This document shows positions 1-13,600 of a DNA stretch of 38,087 nt, piece by piece. The notes beneath the pieces were generated by a model, which was given only the letters and a program-made list of their open reading frames with translations, was not told the origin of the DNA and did no database searches. Numbering within the stretch: position 1 is the first letter of the stretch; the number at the start of each line of letters is the position of its first letter. The stretch comes from Phoronis australis (taxonomy: Eukaryota > Phoronida > Phoronidae), in the NCBI GenBank assembly GCA_002633005.1, contig NMRA01000073.1:850389-888475 (forward strand), read 5' to 3'. Made by a program: the position numbers and the translations under genes.

Positions 1-1519
1 CCCCCCCCTCATTTTTTTCCAAGTTGGTTTACTTGGGGTTTACACACGCTGGTGGTGTCGTTTTTGTTTTGGTGACGACGTTTTTGTTTTTTTTTAATTT
101 TGGGTCCTGGCCCAAGGGGGGGGTTTAAACCCCCTGAACCCCCCCCGTAGATCCGCCTCTGACTATGTGCCAAATTTAAAGTTATGGTCGTCTGTAGTTA
201 AGACCTTTGTTAAAACATGCCTCGGGAGTACTTGATTAAAAGCCGAATTAAATGTAGGTTTGTTATCAAAACTCGCTGACCGAATATACAAACTGGTAGC
301 CGTATAATTAGGCGAAGAGATAATCAAACCTTAGCGCTCCCCGCGGCACTGCATAGGTAACAGAAACATTTTAACATAATTCAATGGTACGTTGAATGAA
401 GCTTAATTTTTCTAATTCGCATTATTATATCAGTATCGGTTTTATTTAATTATAATAATTAAACTCAGTACGGGTTCTGAAAGATGTTGTACGAACAAAA
501 AGTGCCCTTTCTTCACTAAAAGTATCACGTGCGCACCACACCGGTAGAGACGAATCAGATAATAATTTGAAAATAGCAAATTGAAAAAATACGTCTCTGC
601 CATACAAAAATTCTGTCATGATAAAAATCGGTTATTCGATATTTAACGTTTAAAAAACTTCATATTAAGAAATTGCCTTTTACGTACAAAGCATAACTAA
701 TTTCCTTCTCGTGAACTGCATTTGCCATTAGTGAAATCATCATGAATTTTTGTTTGACTTCGATGATATACCAAGCAGATGAGTCATTTATTCATTTTAC
801 AATATGAACAATATGAAATTCGATGCAGCACAACGTCTGACCGTGAAGTGATGAAGGGTATGATGAACAGTGAAAGGGAAAATGTAAAACGATCGAATGC
901 ATTAATTTAACATGTAGGTGTCTAAATGTGCAAATTATATACATGCACGTATTTTGATACCCGAGAAAGGCGTTTCCTTGCGACCATTAAAATGATAAAA
1001 ACTTTTACTCGATTTGAACCTTTTCGGTTAACATTTCACCAAGACCAAAGGTGTTAACAAGAATAAATGTTTATCTGACACGCGATAGATCCGTACGTCG
1101 TCAACCCCTATCTGGTAGGTTAGCTGGGGTAGATAAGCAAAAATACCGAAACAAACGAGATGACGCGTGAGCCTGAACCCAGTTATCAAGCTAGAGGGCG
1201 CCACACATAATCTTTTGTAGTCGGTGTTTACATTTCTCCAATCAACAACTAAGATAAACACGAGATCATTGTACAACAATAATCATATAGTTTACGGGCA
1301 GTGTTAACCGTGTAGTGTGTATCCCGGGCTACCCACGGACATTCGTTGAAATCGAGAAGCAATTTGAAAGTTTTCTCGAAACCTATCGCCTTCGGACGAA
1401 ATTAATGGGTCGGATTGTCAAGCGCAGGTTATCACCCGAAAGAGTATCACAATGATTGGAACAGATAAATCTGAAGTGATCGTGGATTATCTAGCCCGAT
1501 CTTAAGCGGGCAATTGAAA
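1..1519. other. Upstream region of gene A, no gene seen
   Basis: No convincing coding exon on either strand. The 83-residue minus-strand open frame at 1028-1279 has no recognisable motif. The first ~160 bases hold poly-C/poly-T tracts and a transposon end (separate entry). The promoter of gene A should lie here, but no clear TATA box or initiator stands out. Confidence 0.5.
120..161. mobile_element. Partial hAT-like terminal sequence
   Basis: The segment ends in TAGATCCGCCTCTG, whose reverse complement CAGAGGCGGATCTA matches the ends of the complete small element at 8065-8174 and the end at 32561. It is preceded by C- and G-rich runs as in those copies. The 5' part is missing or off the window edge. 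Confidence 0.55.
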
Positions 1520-1664
1520 ATGTCTAGCCTGCCGCCCCTAACGGGGCCGTTCAGCGCCCGGTCCCCGAGGGTTCAATCCCAAATGGAGCTGTCGCGTCCC
1601 TCAAGCACGTGCAGTAGCCGAAGCACGTTATCTCACAAGCCGCTAGGGGTAACCAGGTCCCAAG
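1520..1664 (+). CDS. Gene A exon 1 (initiator)
   Basis: The ATG lies in GAAAATGTC, a favourable context with A at -3, and opens 48 codons beginning M-S-S-L-P-P-L-T-G-P-F-S-A-R-S-P-R. It stops at a strong donor (CAAG|GTGAGT), leaving phase 1. The composition is Ser/Arg/Pro-rich and probably disordered. It was too short for a simple ORF scan. Support comes from the donor, the absence of stops, and the phase match to exon 2. A 5' untranslated exon further upstream cannot be excluded. Confidence 0.7.
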
Positions 1665-4600
1665 GTGAGTGAAACGCGGAAAATAATTGTTTGTAACATC
1701 ATGAATAAATACATATACAATCAAGAAATTTTCTGGTGGTAACGGACAGATGACGAACGAGCATTGATTATGTTGTTAAGTTTAAACGTTTCACCGGTGT
1801 GAACGTTCATTAAACTGTTGGCTTACATACGGTTGTGTATCCATTTTTTCAAATAATGGGGAGAAATGATAAAACAATTTTGAAAAAATACAAATTGGAG
1901 TCACCATGTTGAACACTGTAACTGAGTCATAGTGTTTAAATATAATAATTCGTTAATATAAAAACGAAACGCTATCTTTTCAGCCAAATGCATTAGAAAC
2001 CACCAAAACACAAAAACTTTTGACTTCTCTTTGATAACCTATGTCAGTGCACTCGAATGATACCAATTTCTCAAATATAATATTTGACAACTAGATTCTA
2101 TCGGGAATAATTGCTAGAAGCCATTTGTGTCATTAAATAACTAAGCTAAGATTTGCATTCTTTCCGTATCATAAAAACATTAAAGCTTAGATGGTAAATG
2201 GCCATCAACTAAATCGTTCTGTGTTGTGTACAAGGTTTGGCCGCTTTGAAACCCGATGCGCGATTCTCGACGATGCCGACAGATCACGAGGACAAGCTAT
2301 TAGGATATTCTTCTTCGGATTACTTATAAAATCGTGCAAAACAGTATGCGGATATTCCATGTCATTTAATTCCGTTTTTGAAGGGAACCGAAACTGTAGG
2401 TTTTGACAAACTTTGCAATTCCACTCACTTTTCCATTTCCCTGATTTATTGGCTTCCAGTTCGATTCTCTTTCAAGTCACTTTTTAAAACTACACGTGAA
2501 ACGGGGAGTCACGGAGTTGACATCCCCACGTGACAACGTGAGAGAAGAAGTCCGTGTTCTCTCATTGTCCAGCGGTATTTACTAACATAATTTCTTTCAA
2601 AAAAGTCTTAATAGAGGAAACATATTCGTTGTATTTAACAGTACACTAGGCACACCAACAGTGCGTCACAGACTCCATTGCCCAAAACATCTTCATCAAC
2701 AATCACGTAGACCGGTCCTCATTGGTTGCCTCGAGCGTTTACCATGCCAAACGATTACCTGCCACTTATATGAACCACACTTCAGAATATTCAGATTACG
2801 TTATGATAGATCTACGAAAAACTCGGTGTTATTGTAAGCCTATTGAGATGCTTTCTCCAAAGAAACAGAATCATTACTCTATTGTGTTGTGAAGTGGGAG
2901 AAGTACATTGTGTGTAACGTGAAGATCATGTGTATATGATATTTACCGCTTCTTGCAAAACAAGTACTTAAATCTGTCAACCAGATGTGCACGCCTCAAA
3001 GGAAACTGATTCGTCCCTGCGTTATTATTGAAGACTGGTTATTAAAAGACTTCAATATTCGTTCGAGTTTTCAAATGTGAGTAACGTTTCACTGCGATAC
3101 GTGACAACATGACCTAGTCGTTAGGTATCAAACTTATAGCAGAAACTTGTGGTGCGGTATATCCTGGGTTATTATGTGCTGTACAGTTTGAGAAGAAAGC
3201 GTTGTAAGACGGAGGCCTTTTTGAAAGGTAACTTTATATAGCTGTCGCAATACACTAGCATTTGATAGCAATGTCACAGTCCATATCATGTTATTTCAGC
3301 CAAGATAAGCCAAGGTTGCACAGATAAGCCCCCAATAATCTTTGTATCAATACATTTGTTTATCGCTATGATATTATCGTGTTAGATTTACTAAATCAAC
3401 AACCATTAACAAAACTCTGTCGTTTAGGACAGCGATAGACATGCTTTCAAAAAGTCGTTGATCATATGAAATCAGATATTCGCAGTTTTTCAATAGGTTT
3501 TTAATTCTTAGATACCGCGACTTCCGAATTAGGCCTTGTTATTGACATGCCGAAGAAGATACCATATGTGACATCAAACAGCAACGTTGCAGATTTTCTT
3601 GTGCTGCTCCTTCAAAAACAGATTATTTCAAATTAACGCAACAATGCATCTTGTCAAACAAACCTTCCCCTTTTCCCTTTGTGTGACTGTGTTGCGGTCT
3701 TGGAACTAGCGTCGCGTTCACAAACCTGCCCTTTTTTTCCTATACGTGACTGTGTCGCGGTCTTGGAACCAGCGTCATGTTCACCGCTGTCCAATGTGCC
3801 ACCGGTGAGTCTGCTATTGTAATTCTCATGTCCTTCATTTTCGCACACAAAAAAATCCACAAGTACCATTTTTTCTATATCTCAAACCTGACTATGGTGA
3901 AGCAATATATTTACAAAGTCTGATTTGTGACAGAAAGATCAGTGAACACCATAAACTATGCGATTAACAGAACAATTTTTATCGATTTCCATTTTGTTCA
4001 GAAATTTGGCAAAGCAGAGTGCTGCGTCGTCCGCCATGATCGTGCCTGACAACCCTGGTGGAGAATTATTGCACTTTTGAAATTTTGTTTCTTTCACAAT
4101 ACACAAAATTAGGCGTACCTTTCACCAACGCACGGGAGCATCGCAAACAATACAAATTTTCATGACACGTATTCAAGCTGCAATATCTTATGTGAAAGTA
4201 TTGGACCTGAACCATTACAGTGTGACGTTACATTGAACCACTCTGTGATAATTAATAGCTCTTATAACGGAAATGCGTGGAAGTACGACGGACAGTTTAA
4301 TATTTTATTTCATCAGACACTTTGCATGCAATATTGGCTTCGACATTCGGAGCGATAATATTACGTCTTGACCGTATCTGTACCTTGTCAAGGGCAACTG
4401 TAGCCTTATAAAGCAGATACAATCATTCCTGACATTTCAATTCATAGATTTATTGAGATTTCAGGGCCCGAGGTCCAATCTTTGCACTCGAAAGTCGACT
4501 AGAAAATTGACCAATTGCATGGCACGCTTATAATCAACTTACAAATTTGTACTTGATTCATGATGCTGCGTCATTGGTTAGTTTCAAGTCTGAGTTCTGA

Positions 4601-7600
4601 GATCAAATCTTAAGCCCAGAAAACCAGCGCCTTGTGTCTCGTACGTCAGCAATGCACATTCTTTGACTTCAAAGAGCGATTTAAAGGTTCGTGTTTCCAA
4701 ATTTGTCGGGCGCGGACCAGAAACAATTATGGTTTTTGGTCAAATCACTTTTGAGTCAAATCCCAACGTTAGCGTCTTTAAGCGTTCAGTTTTTCAAAAT
4801 AGTTAAGTGTGAGCGTTAAATCACTCATGATTACTGGAGCGTAGAATTCGTTAAACAGCTTCGATATATTCCAGACGTCTCCTTAGCCGTGTTTTCCTAA
4901 TGATCTATGGGCATAATTATTAGCACTAATCCAGCAGATATCTATTATTTCTCACTTGTTCTCACAACAGTGTCGTATTGCGTATAAACAATAGTTTGAA
5001 TAATTAATCATAAGATACGTAACTCACAAACCAGGTTAATTGATTAAGAGAACGCTTTGATTGGGTTGATCACATTGTTCGATACGCATGTTTTTGTTCA
5101 CTAACAATTATCCACTTTGTAGTCGTATGTTATGCATACTCGGGATTTTCGAAAGAGCACCCCATTTTCATGAAGTTATTTTGAGTCCAAAAACCCCTAA
5201 TGAACTCCTTCGAAAAATCTGGCCAGCCTCCTTCGGAAACTAGCACATGTTTGATTTCGTAAGCAGTTTAGTCCAGGGACATATGTGTTGACTACTTGAA
5301 ATACTTCAAAAAGTTTTAATCATGAATTAATGATATCTTGGCCACATTTCTCTTGTGATCCGTGAAAGGCATGCAAAACCAGTCCGAACGAGCCCACATG
5401 GGGCTTTTTCGCACCTTGTTGGCAGGACCCATTGTTCGAAGAGGCTCTTTCAGAAATCCTAGGAGGAAACATTTTTTTTGTACCAAGGTCATAAAACATT
5501 GCGACGATGGCTTTAAATTATTTAAATTCCGTCAATATCAAAATTCCTGTAAAAGGAAAGCGATGGCTTCAGGGATTCAGAATATACACCACATGTTTAC
5601 TTGTATATTTCAGATCGCTTCTTCTATCCTTCGCCGCGAAGAGGAAGACCGGATTCTGGATTTTTACCTACTCTCCGTAGTGGATCTGTAAGTACTCATC
5701 ACCTGTGAGTTTCCAGAGGTGTTTTCATTTATAATAAATACCTCACCTCTATAAATAGCAATATGCATTATTAACGTATCAGTCACCATAGCTGTTTTAT
5801 TAAGATCACGTTTTGCACCACAAATCACGAATGATCCAAAGTGTTTAAAATTCAACGACGGTGACAACAATGATTTTGTTCGGTTGTACGAATTATAATT
5901 ATATAAACACGAGGGGTTAGACCTGTCCCGTTTGCTTTCACATTTCAGTAACATAACACTTATCATCTTTTCTAAAATGTATTGGTCTGTTTCGACCTAC
6001 CCTTTTTTACATTGTCACGAACGATGTTTTTGGGCGGCCATTTCTCCGACCATCTTCAGGTGTTACGGCGTTCGTAAGAACGAGTACGGGTATGGCAATC
6101 AACGATGAGCACTTTTTGGACTTTCTGTTGCGGCATGTGGGGCTTTTCGTCAGTCAGTCGGCTGGTCTGTTTCATGACAAGAAATTTATGACTTAAAGTC
6201 ATGGATCCGGTCTTACGTCCCCACTTCGCAGTTACTGAACAAAGATTCGGCTATGTAATTATTAGAGTATCATAGTCTAACAATAATTTATACCAATTTA
6301 TGTTAGTAACTATTGCAGTTATTAGTGTAATCTAAGAGAATGTGTAATTTTGCTAATTTGGATTTAGTATTTTTTGGAAAAAGTTGTGTGAAGCGTAAGA
6401 CTAAATTTCTGACTTCCATGAAACAGAATCCTCCTGACTAGTGCACTCTGGCCCCTCGAGTCATCATCACCTCCAGGGTGTTTTTTAGAAAGATGGGTTT
6501 TGCATGCGAATGTATAGCGTGCTTTTAATTTTGCGAGGGAAAAGTAGGCAGTCGTGGTGAAATTCATAAATTACGATTAAAGATTTCACGTAATGTATTT
6601 AGTGCACATCAATGACTGAGATTATGTATTAAATGCTGACATGATTTGATGGAAAAATTTGCGGGTTACCGCTAGCTGGATTTCACACTCTCCTGAAATT
6701 AAAAATTAAAACGGATGACTAATATTTCCAGGCGTAAGCTATGTTATCACTAGCAATGCGGTGGCAATGGTCCATTGAGGGGCCCCTATATCACAATTGT
6801 ACCGAACTGTTTGCATAATCGAAAACGGATCGTCTCACGCTTAGTTGAAGAACAACAAAACGCGCGGTTCAAGTCCCGGCTAATTACCGGAGATTCAACT
6901 CTCCTCGACGTTATCATTAACGGCTCAGAAAACACACTTGAATACAAGGCTTTCTAATACGTTTTCAATTGAAAGCGTTCTTATACTTTCATAACACACT
7001 ATCCTACAATTAGACATAATGCGTTTGTATAGACATGCATAGGATACGCCACTAGTTGTCGTGTAGTTAGCTTTTTAGTGAATTCTCAACAAAGGTATTT
7101 TTACAACACGCGACAAACGCTCACGCTCGAAGATTGTGTCCAGCAGTCTACGTCGATATGCCGCGAGGAGCAGACGGTGAAAGACTCTGTTTACTCAGGA
7201 TAAACACAGTTGTCTGTGCGTCTGTAGGATTGACAACAGTTGGGATTGCAAGTGACTACGAGATAATGGTCTGAGAAACGATAACGCGAAGCACATTTTT
7301 TTTTGCTTTTACGACATACACCTGGCCTGACAATGGGCCAAACGGTGGGTTTACAGCTACAAGTATTCAGTAAAGTGAAAATGTACGGCCCTTTTGGGCC
7401 CAGTGTCGACAATTTTTGCAAATGTTCGAGGATTAAACGTGACTCGTGAAAATGTCTTCTTTTTTAATTTCGGAACGATGCTCCTAAGCCTGCAGATCCA
7501 AAACCGACACCAGAGACGCAAATTCTAGAAATTGTTCACTGTAACCTGATTGAGCCTGAAAAGTGTTCGGTTTAACGAAACACAGTAAATGTTTCTTGAG

Positions 7601-10600
7601 TGCTTCAATGCAGATATTTTCACTATCATAACTACTAAAATGTTTTGTTGCAGGGATCGGTGTTATCACGGTACAGCGGCACATACCACACGTCACCCAG
7701 AATGGCATTAAAACGGGTAAGTTAACTCCACCAGTCATATCGTTCAGACTTACCATGCACTGGATAATGAGGGCTGGAATTTCATATAAAAAAACGTTGA
7801 AATGACAACCATGAATGTACATAACCTGTTTGACCGGGAGACTCATTTCACACAAATAGTGAAAATCCAAATCAAACGAATACCGTACCCGACTTCATCC
7901 TATTAACAGACATTAAAAACGACTTTCCATGATCCAGTTCCCTGAAGTTAATTAATTTTCTAACCCTCAATAACCCTCAACAGTTTTGAGCTACATTTGA
8001 AAACTCCTTACAAAATCTGCTAAACGGGAAGCGTGACATACGCCGTTAGGCGAGTTACACTACTCAGTGGCGGATTTAGAGGGGGGCCAAGGGGGCCATG
8101 CCCCCTAAAATTATCCCAGGATCCTGGCTAATACTCTGCCCTGCCCCCAACTCAAAATCCTGGATCCGCCTCTGCTACTGGTTCAAGGAATGACTACCCA
8201 CCGCCAGAACCAAAATATACAATGGATGACTCAGAGTGTATGAGTTTTTACTTGAATGTTGGGCTTTGATCACTCAAATGGGACAACAAAGATGTGCTAG
8301 CAAGAAACGGAACGAGAATTGGTTGAAATCATAAAAACTAGGATTAGTATCATTTAATTCTCAATATTGTGAAGCTGATGAGTGCGTGACCGTGTATTCG
8401 GCATGCTTTATCGGAGTGAACCCTGTTTGGCGGTACGTGTGTCGTGTTTCTAAGTGAACGTGTCCGTGGGCATCGTTTTTGGTGAATGAATCGTGTTTTG
8501 CGAGTCCAATCCCGTGTATTTTAATCAGTGAACGGTGTTTGCAGGTACGTGACTCGTGTTTTTGCGTCCGACACCGCCGGTATTTAGCACTCCATTAACC
8601 GTGTAGTTTAGGAGCCTTGTAAAAGTAGCATGTGATGGTCTTCGCGTCATACGTCATCAGCTGTGNTGAATGTTGGGCTTTGATCACTCAAATGGGACAA
8701 CAAAGATGTGCTAGCAAGAAACGGAACGAGAATTGGTTGAAATCATAAAAACTAGGATTAGCATAATTTAATTCACAATATTGTGAAGCTGATGAGTGCG
8801 TGACCGTGTATTCGGCATGCTTTATCGGAGTGAACCCTGTTTGGCGGTACGTGTGTCGTGTTTCTAAGTGAACGTGTCAATGGGCATCGTTTTTTAGTGA
8901 ATGAATCGTGTTTTGTGAGTCCGATCACGTGTATTTTAATCAGTGAACAGTGTTTGCAGGTACGTGACTCGTGTTTTTGCGTCCGACACCGCCGGTATTT
9001 AGCACTCCATTAACCCGCGTGTAGTTTAGGAGCCTTGTAAAAGTAGCATGTGATGGTCTTCGCGTCATACGTCATCAGCTGTGTTCAGATGATATCTCAT
9101 GTATTTCGATATCTGTTCCTTGCCGACACATTTTTGCTTGTATTACAGTAACGAAATGAAACAGTTTACTTGTAAACCTGCAGTGATTTTGAGCTCTTTC
9201 AAAATCCTTAATGATATGTCTCTATCAAGTGAGTAAGAGCACTGTTTCTGTGGATATGCTAAAACCCACCAGAGCTTGAGAGAAAGACTGCTTTTAAATA
9301 AAAAGGTTCCTGAAAGACAAATCAAACTGCGTTTTTTATGAATTTTATGTCCATATTAAACTAACCGGTCAACTGATAGACAGATCATCCAGGTATAAAC
9401 ACTGTAATATGTGGGGAATTTATATGTATTGAAAAACGCGAGCACAACACGATAACACAATTCCGAAGATCAGTTTACATAGTTTAGTTTCACGCATCTA
9501 ATAGAAATCCCCGAAAGGACAAAGTACTGGATAATCTCGGGAACAACTTGGGTTAGGGACATTGCGACTTATGGCATTCTATATCTCAAATGAAGTTGCC
9601 ATGTTCTAGTACGTCGTCAATGGAGAAATGTAAATAGTAATTCTGTGAACTTTTACATTCGTTTCGCGGCCTATGGACTAAATTTGCCTCGTAGAATACC
9701 TGATAACGCGAGATAAGAACGGAAATAAGGAAACCCGGTTACAGCGCCCACGAGTCCCTAGCAACGGGGCCTAAGGACTCCTTTCAGTGAATTCACCCAA
9801 TAAAAATAATGTCGTTTATTCACGCAAGTCAGCTCCTTACTATAGCGAGGTGGTTCTTAAATATTGTTGTCGTGTAAAGGTATTGTTGAACCAAGGCTCA
9901 GATTTTGTGCGCAACAATAACATTGAGCTTGCGGCCATATTGAATTCAAAAGACCAGACTGTATGTGAATGAAATAGGAAAGTAATGAAAACGTCTAACA
10001 CTTCGCTCTGTCAAGCGTACGTGAAATTGATATGAAAGGGTAGAATGCGTTTTAAGTAATATAAATATTTAGGACTTAAAAATATGAGAACGATTAATGT
10101 GTTTGCAAACCGTCTGTTGTCAATGTTCAGCAGTTCTCTTTTCAATGACTTTTTGGCTGTAAAATCGTCTATGTATAACGTTATTTGAAATTATAAATAC
10201 AGCGTTTAAAGTAAACACTTTGTCGACATCGAATGACTTCGATACGTATCGAAAGAATGAAGCAAGGTCTCTTATGTACGTGATTTTTTTCAGTAGTTTT
10301 CCGGTTCTCTTCAGTCTCTTACCCACAATGCTACAATACATGACCTTTGAAATTTGAATTTGAGCCTTAGAATGTAAGGTGTGTTGGGTTACTGGTTGCT
10401 GTTTATTTATAGCTATGACCAGTTCAACTGCACGAGTGTCGGGATATCATCCCCTGTGTTCTCTTCAAAAAGCTTTCGTTTATATACAAGATCAAAAGCC
10501 TGACGGAGGAAAAATACGTTCTAAAAGTTTTTGAGCTTCACCGTGTGCATCAAAAGTAATTAAAGCGGAGTTAAGAATATTTTATCATCAAAAACTTCAA

Positions 10601-13600
10601 CCGTGTCACGTGCGTATGAGCTCGATAACACTAAATCGTCCCTCGATTTTATAATTGTCCCAGGTAAACGAGAACTTATTTCTTGGTGCAAAAGGTTAGT
10701 GTATAAGATTGCTTCTTTACTATCATGTTTCTTCAAATATCTTATTACAAAGACGTGTTTCATGCAGTGTGTGTCTATACTGTAAATGTTGAACTCATGA
10801 AAACATACATTTGTGAAATCCTTTATGATCACAGAAGCTCGAGCGTCACAGGACAGCCGTTACTTATCATGGCCATGACAGAAAATCCCAGATATTTTTT
10901 ATAGCTAGTAATGTACGGAAAAAGAAATTGATGGTGCGGTGCGAAAAATTTCAGATCGTGGAATTACGGCGACTTTCATGAAAAATCACGGTTTTTATAA
11001 CAAAAAAACAATCATGTCACTGCAAACGTCTGGTAATTGTTTCCTACAGAAAACGCGTCTTTGTGATAACCAAGACTGAAGAACATGAGTTGAAAAATAC
11101 TTTTGACCTTTGGCGTCGAAGGTAGATGGGCAGCTGTTTTAAAACAACCTTCTGTCAAGAACACTCTTGTTTTAGACCACTTAGGGTTAAAAAATTATGT
11201 CTTATATCGTTTACTAGCGAGTATGGTTTTGCAAAGAACTGACAGCGCGGTCGTGTAGTTTTATTTGACGATCATGACGTAAAGGAATAGCTAGCTGACA
11301 CCTGCTCTTTAATACTGAAATCACTTCCAGCACGAATATGGACCAATTGAGGCTAGTTTTGTAGGCGCTAGTAGTCTAAATCAAACGTTAGTCTTTTTGA
11401 CAAATTTGACATAAGATAACTTTATATAGGTTTTAGGTTGACTTACGACAGCTTTAAGCCGCATCTTAATGTTCAGTTATACAAAAATATTTTTTCGCTA
11501 TTCTGTGAATATCATATGGAAAACCAGTTACGGGGATCTAATGTCTTCACTCAAAACTCTACTTCAAATTGACCAATTACATGCCATGCTCCGAGTAAAC
11601 TTGAAATTTGTACTCGAATCATGCGGAATGGTTGTCAAAGCATCTAGTCTGAGTAAAGTCCGAGTTGGCAGATTAGACCCTAGTCTCAGGTCATCAACAT
11701 CAATATTTTACGTCTTTTTCAGACATCCTCGGAGGAGTGCTTGAAATGCATGCTCAAGGTCCCTCACAAAAAGTGTGAAGCGGTGAGTAGTAAAATACTT
11801 TTAACGGACTTCTTTGAACCTACCAACTAACCAGCTATAGCGACTAAACCTGTCAACGAGCTGCTCACGGCGTCAAGAAAAGGGTTAAAGCTGAAAAGTT
11901 TCAAAACTAAGTCGTGAAATGAACGAAAGAAAAAAAACGAAAATAAAAGAATACTATTGGCATGCCGTTCTTAGGGCCAATGCGAGCATTTGACGATTGA
12001 AAGTTAAGGTTACCAGCTCCTCTTACGACCTACGTCATCCTAGATCTAATCGTGATTAAATGGCACGAAGAAGTTTGTGGGTAAATAAGCGGAGAGCGAG
12101 ACAAAATACTTTGGTTACCGAAGAGTGAACGAGAAAAACATATTCCTTTTAGCAGCTGAAGATTAAAAAATCTCAAATTACACTTTCCGATAGTCTGCTT
12201 GGTTTGCCGTCTAGTGGACGGTTATGCCACTTCCGCAAATGTTACATGTCTGATATTATTGCAGCACAAGTACATCCGGGTCGGAGGCGGATACAGGCAC
12301 AGTTACTGGTACATTCGTACGATGATGGAAGACCTGGAACAACAGGTAAACTGTTCTTCTAATTCCGTGATTACGATCACCCTTGATGTTGGGGTTTATC
12401 ACCAACTACACTTCACTTGTCTTTGATAAGGACTGTTATAATTTTTTCGCAATCATCCCGTCATATTACCTCCGCCATGCCAAGTCGTTCACGCAAAATA
12501 CCCGACGACGCAAAATGTCCCCAAACGAAATTATTTATCTGTTGCCGGCATTTTTCTCACCGAGCGAATGTCGCCTCCACAACGCAAAGAGCTGTATGTC
12601 GAATGTTTGTTATTTCAGCTATGGGAAGAGCAGCTCTTACAGCGACGCCTTGAGGCTATTAATGAATCTTGTAAGTATGAATACGTTCCGTAATTCGTCC
12701 AATAAACTACGCTCATTCAAGTCGAATTAGCTGTTGAAGTGCTGAAGTTCATAATTAAACAAAAATCCAACTGCATTATAGTAACTAATTATCTTAAAAA
12801 GCGCGGGAAATATGCCGCCTGTTCCGCACTACATGTACGTCTGCAGCAGATGAAGTCCCGCCGCTGGTAGTTGCCGATGTTAGCTTTGTGTTGTTCGACA
12901 GCAGATCAGTCGAACTACAGTCTTCTGAACGCTGTCGGTCGGACCTGTGTTCTTCATCTTTATCCTTGTTACTTTCTGATAAAGAAGTAATTTCACCCCT
13001 AACTCCCGCAAAAGAGTGTAACTCATCACGTTGTCTGATTGACCATTTTTCTACCAAGAACACGCAACTTACCATATTCTTTTTGCATTGAGTCGGTGTA
13101 ATAGGCAACTTTTTCAACGCGAATCGAATATATCACGCCTACACAAGCACAATCATTCTAATTTGTAAATATCAACCTCACTTTGAAGAAATTATTCTCT
13201 CATGGCATATTTTTGCTTTCAGCTGTACGCGCCGTAAAGACCTACATTCGCACCAAAAGCGGTCGGTTGGTGGAAAGAATCGTGTTTTTGACCGAGGAGG
13301 ACTATCAGGCAATGCAGGCGGGAGGAGATGCAGCTGCAGCCGTACTAAAGCGCTACCTAACGGACGACGAGGCGAAAAATCTGGACTCGTGGGACAACGA
13401 AGAAGTAAAAGCCATAAAGACTTTTGTTCGAACCAAAAGCGGAAAGCTTATAGAGAAACTCGTATATATCTCAAAAGGAGACTACGATAAGATAAAAGGA
13501 GGAGAGATGTCGGCTGGTGACGTCATGAAGGTTTTGAAGAAGTACGTTAAGACGGAAAACGGTGAACGCATTGATGGGTGGGGAGAGGCTCAAATGAAAC

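Larger units (their letters stand above)
1665..5613 (+). other. Intron 1 of gene A (3.9 kb)
   Basis: Opens with GTGAGTG and closes with TATATTTCAG. It contains a two-copy 63-bp tandem repeat (3660-3784) and one copy of a dispersed repeat (about 4480-4610). I found no phase-compatible internal exon. The GTGAGT at 3802 has a weak upstream acceptor and would break phase. Confidence 0.6.
7717..11722 (+). other. Intron 3 of gene A (4.0 kb)
   Basis: Holds a small hAT-like element (8065-8174), the duplicated block around the N at 8666 (8253-9083) and a dispersed R1 repeat (11550-11690). Plausible acceptors at 9150, 9788 and 10294 are followed at once by in-frame stops, so no further exon is called. 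Its true length is uncertain because of the assembly join. Confidence 0.55.

Noticed and set aside
1585-1600. B-box-like GGGTTCAATCCC as part of a tRNA or SINE
   Set aside because: It lies inside exon 1 of gene A, which has a start codon, an open frame and a strong donor; no matching A-box or tRNA fold is seen.
3700-3803. Exon ending at the GTGAGT donor at 3802
   Set aside because: The acceptors sit in a tandem repeat and every choice breaks phase between exons 1 and 2.
5362-5691. 109-residue plus-strand open frame
   Set aside because: It reads exon 2 in a different frame and runs through intron sequence. The frame joined to exons 1 and 3 by phase is preferred.
7484-7870. 128-residue open frame on the minus strand
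   Set aside because: No motif, no splice context, and it overlaps gene A exon 3 on the other strand, which has strong splice sites.
12794-13117. 107-residue minus-strand and 67-residue plus-strand open frames
   Set aside because: Inside intron 6 of gene A. The Ser/Arg-rich composition has no homology I can name and there is no splice support.
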